From Flavobacteriaceae bacterium YJPT1-3 (GTDB lineage: Bacteria; Bacteroidota; Bacteroidia; Flavobacteriales; Flavobacteriaceae): a stretch of DNA of 64,000 nucleotides. The DNA is taken from positions 661,501 through 725,500 of the forward strand of contig CP123444.1 of NCBI GenBank assembly GCA_029866965.1, read 5' to 3'. The translations under genes were made by a program, and so were the position numbers. This document shows, piece after piece, positions 43,980 through 52,251 of the stretch. Within the stretch, counting starts at the first letter, position 1. Every line of letters begins with the position of its first letter. The notes under the pieces were generated by a model. The model did not search any database and had not been told where the DNA came from. It saw only the letters and a list, made by a program, of their open reading frames with translations.

Positions 43980-46900
43980 TTAGTTTCCAAAGTTGTAGCG
44001 CAGAGTGATTCCAGAGCGAATGGTCGTTTGCGGAAATGCGGTACTGATCGCATAGGTGGCAAAACTGTGATCGTAATAGAAGAGCGCGGTTAGATTCTTG
44101 CTTAAAGCGTAATCTGCTTTGAAGGTGAAACCGTATATATCCTGCCCTGCGGTGACTTGGTTATTATCAATGTCCAAATATCGGATTATTGTTTGATTTT
44201 GCCGCAAGGAAAAATCAGCTTTTAGATTCAGATCACTCTTTAAAATGGTTCGCTTTCCTCCAAAATTAGTAGCAAACCGAAGATCTTTAACCCGATAACC
44301 TACCCCCAGTTTGTATTCATTTCCTTTGATCTCGGTCAGTAAATTATTGTCGAAACTCAAGCTTAATACCCGATCTTTTCTCAATTCTGCCAGAATTTGT
44401 ACCGAGTTCTGCATTTCGAAATCCAAACGTACCAAAGGAGAAAATTGTTCTACCAAATTGATGGCCGTAAATAAGGTTTCATTCAGGAAGTTTCCGGCCT
44501 GATCGGTCTGAGCGGTTGTAGGATCTGTATCGGTGTTCGGGTCAAATACCAGGTTGGTATTGAATTGTGTGACGCTATAGCCGGCATTGTAACCATGGTT
44601 GACCGAGAATCTCTTGAAGTTCTTCTTGAACCACTTTAACTTCATCAGACCGGTGTACTTTAAGTTCCAGTTAGGTAGTGGAATATCTTTAAATGCCCCT
44701 AACTTGGTGTCACTGGCATCACCACCGGTGTAGGCCGATAGGAAGGCAGGAATCAGCACCGATTGATTGGTGCTGCCAAATCCCTCAGGGAAACCACTCT
44801 CATCTCTTGGATAGGAATCATTACCGTAAAAATTGCGCGCCAGACGCTCTGCAACCACGAGTCGGTTAGACCTAAACTCTTCAAATACCTGCGAAAATGA
44901 CTCGGTGCTTTTACTAAAAGCCGTGCCGATCATGAGGGTGGAAATATTGAAATTTCCGAAGGTATTTCCTGCCAAACCTTCGTAGGTAAGTGAATTGGGG
45001 TCAACCCGATAGCTTTCGGAGAAAGATTCCTGATAAATTCGATTGAGATTAACATCAATGGTCAGGTCGGTGAGCGGCACCAGTTGCGCCTGAATGTCTA
45101 ATTGTTTATTCTCTACTTCGCGGTACTGTTGATTGAACTCCTGATATAGGGTCAACCATCCTTTGCGTGCCGCGAGGTCGCGCACTTCTGCCTGACTTCC
45201 AAACACAAATCCTGCACTGGGCTTCAGGGTACCTATAAATCCGATGCTGGGTAAAAATCCGGGCAGAAAGATTCCGTTGTTCTCCTGATAGTTTACTTGA
45301 ATGTTCTTAATGGCGGTAGCCAACCCAATCGCGGTGTTGTATGCCTTGTCCTTCCCTTTGAGTCCGGATTCCTGGGCCTCTTGAGGTTTCTGAGCCCGGT
45401 TAGGATCATTGAGCTGAGGCACCGCCCGACTGCGCGCTTCTCTGGAATTGGTATTCGCCTTTCGCTTCTCGAGTCCGATATTCTTATAGACCGTTTCCAT
45501 ATTGATGGTCCCGTTGATGGCATGGGTATTGGCGTTCTCTATGCTGTTCCCCAGGTTGGGAATGCCTTCCAGTGTCTGGAACTGTTGCGAACCCCGCTGC
45601 CATTGATAATCGGCCGTGTAGGAATAGGTCGCCTTAAGAAAATCCAGGAAGGGTAATTTGGCAAAGGGCAGGTCATAGTTAACCTGTAAGGTCTGAAACT
45701 GTCGATTGGGGGTACCCACCTCAAAGAATCCATCAAATACTTCCAATTCATTATTCGGCAGACCATCATCATTGAGATAATTGCGCACAATACGGTTTTG
45801 AGAGGCATCAAAATTGACCCTGAGGGATTTGGTGATTGGATAGTTCACCGCATACTGCCAATCAAACAGAAAGTTGCGCTGATATAGGGTAGGTATAGGA
45901 ATAAAACCTTGTTCTGCTGTGACATCTCTAAAGGTTTGTTCGTTATACTGACGAGTGATATTGGTACTCGCACTGAAGCTGGCCGGTAAGTAGTTGAAGT
46001 TAAAATCCTTAAGCCACTTCAAGTATTTGCTGGTGAACAAAGAATCCTTTTTCTCAAAAGGCGCCACCGTTTTCGGTTTAAAGTTATAGGTATAGGTCCC
46101 TCCCAATCTGACGTTTTTATCGACAGCATCTTCAATCTCAAAATCACGATGATTCGTTTGATTGTAGGAGTAGGAGAAGGCGAAATTTTCCACATCATAA
46201 GGCATGGGTTTCTTTTCTCCCGTTCGTTCTTTCCGCACTCCAATAAAATTTATGCTTTTCCGCTTGGTGTAATCAATGGACTGGTTCTCGATACGGTCCC
46301 GCTCCTCATCACTGGTCGCGTTTTCCAGGCGAGTCTCCAGCTCCAAATCCAAAAATCTAGGATCAAATTGCGGTGTAATCTTTTGTTCTCCTATGGCGTA
46401 GTTGAATGGTAATTTGATCCCCCATTTGTTAGGCAACAGCTGACCCAGTTCCACATTGGTCACTACGTCATATTGCTGGGTATCTTCGCGAAAGCGTTCA
46501 TTGGGAGATTGTTCGATGCTACCAAAACCGCTGGTGCTTTGTCTCCCTGTAGCGGATACGGTGGCAAAATCGGCCAGATTAGCATCCAGATTTACGATCC
46601 CGGCCCAACCTCCTTCATTATTCAATTCGCTCAAGCGCAACTCATTAAACCAAACCTCTCCACACACATCCTGACCTCCGGAATCATTTCCGTTTTTCAA
46701 TCCCAGCATGATGGTGCGCACATCTCCAAAACTTGGATTCCCCTTAATACCTATGGTTAAAGCATTCACCCGGTCTCCATCTCCTCCCTGCAGATCTCCT
46801 TCTTCAAAGAAATGCACCTGTCCGTTGGGATAGGTTGCCGGGTCGTTGACTACAATTGATTTTACCTGTTGCAGTAATTCCAACGGCAGGTCGAAGCGGT

Positions 46901-49900
46901 TGGCCTCGGGCCAAATTTCACTGGGCGTAGTGGCTCCGAAGGGGGTAATAGCCAAAGGCAATTCTATCTGATAGTAATTTTCGGTGAGGTCAGTTCCCAT
47001 TCTGATAAAAGCCCTAAGTTCACCATTTTGCGGCGCGATTTCCCGAAGAATGGCTTCAGCGTGTAAGAACATCTCAAGATTCTTGTACTGCCGCATATCC
47101 AAGTTGTAATACTTATACACCCCACGCGCATCCTCGGGTTCCAGATCACAAACCAACAGGCTTAAGGATTGCTCATTTTGTCGAATGTTCTGGTTGTTGT
47201 TGATGAGCTGCTCTCTACGTACTCCCGGTGGCAGGACGTATGGAATCGGATCGCGATTCTCATTGGCCTCTATACTGACAGAGGCCACCTCAAATTCGGT
47301 GTTCTCCATGGTAGGGTCTGACATGTCGGGGTCTAAGGTCAGGTCATAGCGGCGGTAATCTCCACGCACCAAATCCAGGGTTCCCAGGCGCAGCACCGTG
47401 TTTTGCGAAAATTCACTGAGGTACATCCGCATGAATCGGATGGTTCTAAAATCACCGATTCCACCCACCGTATTGGTAGGTTGATTGATGGGTATTTTGA
47501 ATTGTACCCAGCGAACGGGTATCGTACTTCCATTCTGTTGGGTCACGGTCAGGTTTCGAATATCCGTAATGAATGGATTGTCGATCACCAGTGACTCCCG
47601 GGTGATGTCCAGCTCATATTCGTAATAGCTGTTCACCGTATTCATGGTGTTATCCCGGTTCAAGTCTTCGACGTCGGGGAAGGTTGTTGCCCCACGATTG
47701 GTTTGGGTCACTTCTACCGGAGAGTTCCCTTCTTGTCCATTGTAGCGCTTATAACGATCCAATACATTCCCTTGAGCCGCAACGAAATATTCATAATTGT
47801 CTCCTGCGGGATCTTCCAATCCGGCAAAATCAGGGAAGCGCTGTGCTTCCTGGGCATCGTCCAGGCCATCATAACCAATGTCCTGATTGGTACGCGCCTG
47901 TCCCTCGGAAGAGAAGGCGTAGATCAAGGCCTGATTGGTAGGAACCTTTCCCCAGATCGTTTGAGAGGTGTTCTCCTGACCTCCACTTTCCGGCAGGCCG
48001 TTCTCATATTGCTTACGCCCATCTTTTAGAATGTCTTCGGATATACTCCCTAAATTCAAGGTCAATTTTCCACCTGGATTACCCGCATTTTCATCGTATA
48101 AGAACGGATCCATTAACCAGAACTCGACAAATTCTACATTGGCCTGTTCAAAATCGGTCGAACTCAATTGCCTCATGATTCCCCCGAAGTTTTGCTCAGG
48201 ATTGGTAAGGATTCCATCCTGGGCATCCGGACTGTAATTATAGGCTCCACGTTCGGTGGGATAATAGGCCAGATCTAATGTGAATAAGGCCTGTGTTTGA
48301 CCAGCAACAATATCCTGTTGTGGGAAGATCTCGTTACGGAACACCCGGCGCGTCGCAAAGGACGAAAGGTCTTGATCATTGATGCCATCCGGTCGCTGAC
48401 TCGTGTAAAAAATAGGGTCAATGGTGTACCAGGCTAATTTTGCCCGGCGGTAGCCAGAAGACAGATCTCCATTGGCCAAATCTCCACCAAAGCCCACCGG
48501 TACGGAGGAAAGATCCCATTGTAAAGGAGAGCTGATATCGATAGAAGTTTGGGCGCCTTCAAAGTCATCCACATAAGAAGTGGCTTCTCCACTAAAGTCG
48601 GTGCCCTTGGGCTGGCCCGGCAACAGATAGGCGAATTCACCACGAACAGAAACATTAGAAGCTACATCCGTATCTATGTTGGGCAGTTTGTTGACCAGAC
48701 GGGTCAAAAAGGGTACTTCGGTAGAATAATTAGCGTTAAGTCCGAAAATGGTGTTATTGATAGGCTCAAAACTGTAGGTCGCTTTTTGAGTCAGTGGCCG
48801 TTCGTTCAAATTGATAATAGTACCCCCAACCAAAAAGTCTTCACTGAACTGATGCTCAACATTGATCCCGGTAAAACGCTTGGTCTGCTGTCCAAATAAA
48901 GCATTATTTTCCGTTGAGACCTGAATAGGAATGTTCGATCCTGCGAGCGATTTATCGAGTAGGATCACTCGACCCAACTGATAATTAACGGTATAATCCA
49001 GACCTTCCTGCAGCACCCGACCACCGGCAGTAACGGTAACCGAACCCTGTGGAATATTGAATCCACCAATAGGAATTCCTTCATCCTGGGTCGATTTGTA
49101 CTTTCCTTTCAGTTTGAACAGGTTTTTACTGGCATTATCCCGGGCCACGGTTTTGGTGGATGCGTACAGTGTTTTATAAACGTATTTGAGCTGGTTGGCG
49201 TTATACGTGGCTAACTCAGCCTCAGACATGTCCATATTATCATCGTAGGTCTCCCCAGGATCATTCCTCAATTTATTGAAAAGAAACTCTCCAAAGGGCT
49301 CCACGCTGGTAAAGATGATGCTACCGTTCTGGGTGTCTACGGTTAGACCCGGCACGAAGTCAAAGAAGCCGTCGCCACCCACCTGAGGATCGCCAAACAC
49401 GGTCAATCGATCTAAATTGAACACCCTCAAAAGCGTGGTGTTCGCTACGTCATCCGGGAGTGGTGGCCCACCTTCTGCAGGGGTAATGTAATTGAGGGGA
49501 GCAGGGTTGTCATACACGATGTTCAATCGAAAGCCTTCCTGTTCGAGCTGAAAAGCACCCAATCCATAGATATTCTTCATCATCAAGTCCCAGACCGGTT
49601 CGTTGACCTGAGTGATGTTACTCTTAAGCAATTTAACCACGATGTTCTGAGCCTCTCCTCCCTGACCCACAGGCTTGACGCTGTCGAGAATTCCGTCATT
49701 ATTGATGTCGGCGCCCGGGGTTTGATCCGGATCGGCACCATCGGTGATGCCGTCATTATCGGCATCCGGTTTTTCGGCTACGCCGTCTCCGTCTTCGTCG
49801 GCATCAGCGATATCGGGAATCCCGTCGTTGTCTTGGTCGGGAAACGCTCCACTGGTGGAGTCGACTCCGTCATTGGCAAATTCGCCCACCTGAAATACTT

Positions 49901-51314
49901 CTCCGTTCACGGTATACTGAAAAGACACCCCTAAAACCTCATCATTGCTCAAGCGTTGATTTAAGCTGATGTACCCCAATCGCTCGTCCAAATCGTATTC
50001 ATCAGGACGCAGTTTTCTGGCATTTTCCAGCAAGACGTAATCGGTACCATCATCTACAGTGACCCCGCCAAAACCTTGACCAACCGTAGCCACACTTCGA
50101 ATGGCCGAGGTCAGCACGGTTTCCTGTGTCGTGTTGATCCCAAATGGATTGAAATCGTTGTTCCTATTGCTTGGAAACGAACCCGGCGGCACATTTACGA
50201 AGCCAGCGGGTGGAGTCATCAATCCGATGTTCGTAGGCTCTGATTCACCAATATCCTGAACGGCTACGATGTTACGCGTATTGTCAGTAGTACTGGCCCG
50301 GTTAGTGATCCAGACCTCTATCCTGTTGATTTGTACATTCGAATTGATAAAAGGATAGCGCTCCAAAGAGCGATCATAGGTATCTCTAAAATAATGGGCC
50401 AGGAAAAAGTGACGATCATTATCATAATCCAGTGGGCGTATCTCAAAGTCCTGAATGGTCCCTCCCCCTTCGGCAGTCACCGAACGAGTTTGCGATTGTT
50501 GTTCAGAAAATACTCCAGTAATCCGTGTTTTTCCAAATTGAAGTTCCGTCTTGACCCCAAATAAACTTTGGGAACCTTGAATTAAAGCACTGTTCAGGGG
50601 CATGCTCACATTACCCACTTCGATCTTTTGAACGATATCGTCTTCTGTGGGTGTGTATTCCAACTTGATCTGGTTTTGAAAATCGAAAGTCGATTCGGTA
50701 TCGTACTGCGCATTGATTTGTAAGCGCTTCCCTACCTTACCCAGCAAACTCAAACTGATGCGTTGGTCAAAATCAAAAGAAACATTGGTCCGGTTTCGGG
50801 GTGAAAAACTCGGATTATCCTGCTTGGTGTACAGTAGACCCAGATCCATTTCCACAGATCCCTGAGGGATTAACGAAATCTCAGTACCTCCAAAAATACT
50901 TTCAAACAGATTTGAATTCACGTAGAAATTAGGGAGCAGATTCTTTTGGGCTTCCTTCCCTTCTTCGGTATTCCCGTCTATGGCGGCTATTTTTTCCTTG
51001 AAGTAATTCCGCATCTGTTCCTGCCGTACCAGATCATAGTATTCCTGGGGGGTAAGGATTAGCGGATAGGTGATATTGAAACGGCCCAGCGATTCGGTGT
51101 AGACGTATCGATCGGTGTCGGCATCATAGGTGTATTTGGAAACGATGCTACTGGGATTGTCCAGCTCGAGCCTGCCTAAGGCGTAAGTGCTTGCTGTACT
51201 GTCCTGAGTATTTGGGTCCTGATCTTGTGCAATTCCCTTTAAACCTGAAAGAAGGGCTACCAGAACAAAGAAAAAATGAACAGTCTTTATGGGCTGATTA
51301 AAGGTCAGGTTCAA
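43980..51314 (-). CDS. sprA: SprA (SOV), type IX secretion outer-membrane translocon
   Basis: At 2444 residues this is the giant SprA/Sov translocon, the 36-strand barrel of the type IX system, needed for gliding and cargo export. A signal peptide (TVHFFFVLVALLSGLKGIAQ) precedes the SprA N-terminal repeats (PRNRTNVSFDFDQRISLSLLGKVGKRLQI, EVWITNRASTTDN). The sequence continues in barrel and plug segments to a final strand RSGITLRYNFGN. No ATG is available; a stop lies upstream in frame, and the start is TTG at 51314, 4 bp after ruvA. Residues about 484-545 carry calcium-binding DxDxDG-type repeats. Confidence 0.96.
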   Translation of the reverse strand: MNLTFNQPIKTVHFFFVLVALLSGLKGIAQDQDPNTQDSTASTYALGRLELDNPSSIVSKYTYDADTDRYVYTESLGRFNITYPLILTPQEYYDLVRQEQMRNYFKEKIAAIDGNTEEGKEAQKNLLPNFYVNSNLFESIFGGTEISLIPQGSVEMDLGLLYTKQDNPSFSPRNRTNVSFDFDQRISLSLLGKVGKRLQINAQYDTESTFDFQNQIKLEYTPTEDDIVQKIEVGNVSMPLNSALIQGSQSLFGVKTELQFGKTRITGVFSEQQSQTRSVTAEGGGTIQDFEIRPLDYDNDRHFFLAHYFRDTYDRSLERYPFINSNVQINRIEVWITNRASTTDNTRNIVAVQDIGESEPTNIGLMTPPAGFVNVPPGSFPSNRNNDFNPFGINTTQETVLTSAIRSVATVGQGFGGVTVDDGTDYVLLENARKLRPDEYDLDERLGYISLNQRLSNDEVLGVSFQYTVNGEVFQVGEFANDGVDSTSGAFPDQDNDGIPDIADADEDGDGVAEKPDADNDGITDGADPDQTPGADINNDGILDSVKPVGQGGEAQNIVVKLLKSNITQVNEPVWDLMMKNIYGLGAFQLEQEGFRLNIVYDNPAPLNYITPAEGGPPLPDDVANTTLLRVFNLDRLTVFGDPQVGGDGFFDFVPGLTVDTQNGSIIFTSVEPFGEFLFNKLRNDPGETYDDNMDMSEAELATYNANQLKYVYKTLYASTKTVARDNASKNLFKLKGKYKSTQDEGIPIGGFNIPQGSVTVTAGGRVLQEGLDYTVNYQLGRVILLDKSLAGSNIPIQVSTENNALFGQQTKRFTGINVEHQFSEDFLVGGTIINLNERPLTQKATYSFEPINNTIFGLNANYSTEVPFLTRLVNKLPNIDTDVASNVSVRGEFAYLLPGQPKGTDFSGEATSYVDDFEGAQTSIDISSPLQWDLSSVPVGFGGDLANGDLSSGYRRAKLAWYTIDPIFYTSQRPDGINDQDLSSFATRRVFRNEIFPQQDIVAGQTQALFTLDLAYYPTERGAYNYSPDAQDGILTNPEQNFGGIMRQLSSTDFEQANVEFVEFWLMDPFLYDENAGNPGGKLTLNLGSISEDILKDGRKQYENGLPESGGQENTSQTIWGKVPTNQALIYAFSSEGQARTNQDIGYDGLDDAQEAQRFPDFAGLEDPAGDNYEYFVAAQGNVLDRYKRYNGQEGNSPVEVTQTNRGATTFPDVEDLNRDNTMNTVNSYYEYELDITRESLVIDNPFITDIRNLTVTQQNGSTIPVRWVQFKIPINQPTNTVGGIGDFRTIRFMRMYLSEFSQNTVLRLGTLDLVRGDYRRYDLTLDPDMSDPTMENTEFEVASVSIEANENRDPIPYVLPPGVRREQLINNNQNIRQNEQSLSLLVCDLEPEDARGVYKYYNLDMRQYKNLEMFLHAEAILREIAPQNGELRAFIRMGTDLTENYYQIELPLAITPFGATTPSEIWPEANRFDLPLELLQQVKSIVVNDPATYPNGQVHFFEEGDLQGGDGDRVNALTIGIKGNPSFGDVRTIMLGLKNGNDSGGQDVCGEVWFNELRLSELNNEGGWAGIVNLDANLADFATVSATGRQSTSGFGSIEQSPNERFREDTQQYDVVTNVELGQLLPNKWGIKLPFNYAIGEQKITPQFDPRFLDLELETRLENATSDEERDRIENQSIDYTKRKSINFIGVRKERTGEKKPMPYDVENFAFSYSYNQTNHRDFEIEDAVDKNVRLGGTYTYNFKPKTVAPFEKKDSLFTSKYLKWLKDFNFNYLPASFSASTNITRQYNEQTFRDVTAEQGFIPIPTLYQRNFLFDWQYAVNYPITKSLRVNFDASQNRIVRNYLNDDGLPNNELEVFDGFFEVGTPNRQFQTLQVNYDLPFAKLPFLDFLKATYSYTADYQWQRGSQQFQTLEGIPNLGNSIENANTHAINGTINMETVYKNIGLEKRKANTNSREARSRAVPQLNDPNRAQKPQEAQESGLKGKDKAYNTAIGLATAIKNIQVNYQENNGIFLPGFLPSIGFIGTLKPSAGFVFGSQAEVRDLAARKGWLTLYQEFNQQYREVENKQLDIQAQLVPLTDLTIDVNLNRIYQESFSESYRVDPNSLTYEGLAGNTFGNFNISTLMIGTAFSKSTESFSQVFEEFRSNRLVVAERLARNFYGNDSYPRDESGFPEGFGSTNQSVLIPAFLSAYTGGDASDTKLGAFKDIPLPNWNLKYTGLMKLKWFKKNFKRFSVNHGYNAGYSVTQFNTNLVFDPNTDTDPTTAQTDQAGNFLNETLFTAINLVEQFSPLVRLDFEMQNSVQILAELRKDRVLSLSFDNNLLTEIKGNEYKLGVGYRVKDLRFATNFGGKRTILKSDLNLKADFSLRQNQTIIRYLDIDNNQVTAGQDIYGFTFKADYALSKNLTALFYYDHSFATYAISTAFPQTTIRSGITLRYNFGN

Positions 51315-51318
51315 GTTG

Positions 51319-51900
51319 CTATAGGTTTTTCAGGGCCTCTTTTATCAAGAGCTCCACTGTGGCGTTGGGGTGTTCCCTTAAAATTTTATCACATACTTTT
51401 TCGGCCTGCTTGCGTGCAAATCCTAAGGTTTCTAATGCAGATAACGCTTCTTCTTTGCTGGTATTGCGCGGCCCTGCTGAAACTTCGTCCATTCCGGACA
51501 ACTTGAGGACTTTGTCTTTGAGGTCAATAATGACCCGCTTGGCCGTTTTGGCGCCTATCCCTTTAATGCTTTGAATGGTCACATCATCGCCAGAAGCGAT
51601 GGCTTGATGAATTTCTTCCGGTCGTAAAGAAGACAACATGGTGCGTGCAGTATTGGGACCAATACCGGAAACAGAAAGTAATAATCGAAATAATTCCCGT
51701 TCAGAAGCCTGCACAAAACCGTACAACGTATGAGAGTCTTCTTTGACCTGGAAATGGGTCAGGAGTTGAATGGATTCTTCATCCGGGATTTGGTCAAAAG
51801 TGTGTAGCGATATATTGACAAAATAACCAACGCCGCCGCATTCAATAATCACATGGGTAGGGGTCTTTTCAACCAGCCTGCCCTTCAGGTGTGAAATCAT
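51319..51900 (-). CDS. ruvA: Holliday junction branch migration protein RuvA
   Basis: RuvA tetramers bind Holliday junctions and recruit the RuvB motor. The 193-residue protein has the N-terminal OB fold (MISHLKGRLVEKTPTHVIIEC), helix-hairpin-helix segments (LLLSVSGIGPNTARTMLS, IQSIKGIGAKTAKRVIIDLKDK) and a C-terminal RuvB-binding domain. It sits 4 bp upstream of sprA, as in other flavobacteria. Confidence 0.96.
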   Translation of the reverse strand: MISHLKGRLVEKTPTHVIIECGGVGYFVNISLHTFDQIPDEESIQLLTHFQVKEDSHTLYGFVQASERELFRLLLSVSGIGPNTARTMLSSLRPEEIHQAIASGDDVTIQSIKGIGAKTAKRVIIDLKDKVLKLSGMDEVSAGPRNTSKEEALSALETLGFARKQAEKVCDKILREHPNATVELLIKEALKNL

Positions 51901-51953
51901 TCGTTAACTAAATTTTAAGAGGCGCTAAATGTACTAAAATAATTATCAAATAT

Positions 51954-52211
51954 GCTTTACCGCTGCGCTCTTCCTTGGGTCATGAACCTGCCTAAAGGCA
52001 GGCAAGACTCCCTAAGTTCGCTTTACCGCTGCGCTCTTCCTTGGGTCATGAACCTGCCTAAAGGCAGGCAAGACTCCCTAAGTTCGCTTTACCGCTTCGC
52101 TCTCCCTTTGATCGTGAACCTGCCTGCCGGCAGGCAGGGCTCAGTGACCTCGCTTTATCGCTTCGCTTTCCCTTCGGTCATTAAGCTCGTGACCTCGCTT
52201 TCGCGAAAGCG
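51954..52211. repeat. 66-bp tandem repeat array with internal palindromes
   Basis: Units start at 51954, 52020, 52086 and 52152, exactly 66 bp apart. Units 1 and 2 are nearly identical, unit 3 is diverged, and unit 4 is shortened and ends at a copy of the 14-bp palindrome. Units 1-2 contain CCTGCCTAAAGGCAGG (51987-52002 and 52053-52068); unit 3 has a perfect 20-bp palindrome at 52119-52138. The 66-bp period is a multiple of three, so an 88-codon ORF with 22-residue repeats runs through it. The array fills most of the 351-bp gap between ruvA and maeB, which holds no recognisable gene. Confidence 0.9.
52197..52210. repeat. Palindrome GCTTTCGCGAAAGC, copy 8
   Basis: The only intergenic exact copy; it closes the 66-bp repeat array (16-bp form at 52196-52211). 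Confidence 0.9.
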
Positions 52212-52251
52212 TGCTTAGAACTTTAAATATGCAGGTGCTAAAAAGCCGTTC

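Noticed and set aside
51952-52218. An 88-codon ORF with 22-residue repeats (LYRCALPWV... units)
   Set aside because: It is explained by a 66-bp DNA tandem repeat with palindromes; there is no promoter, signal or recognisable domain, so I annotate a repeat, not a gene.
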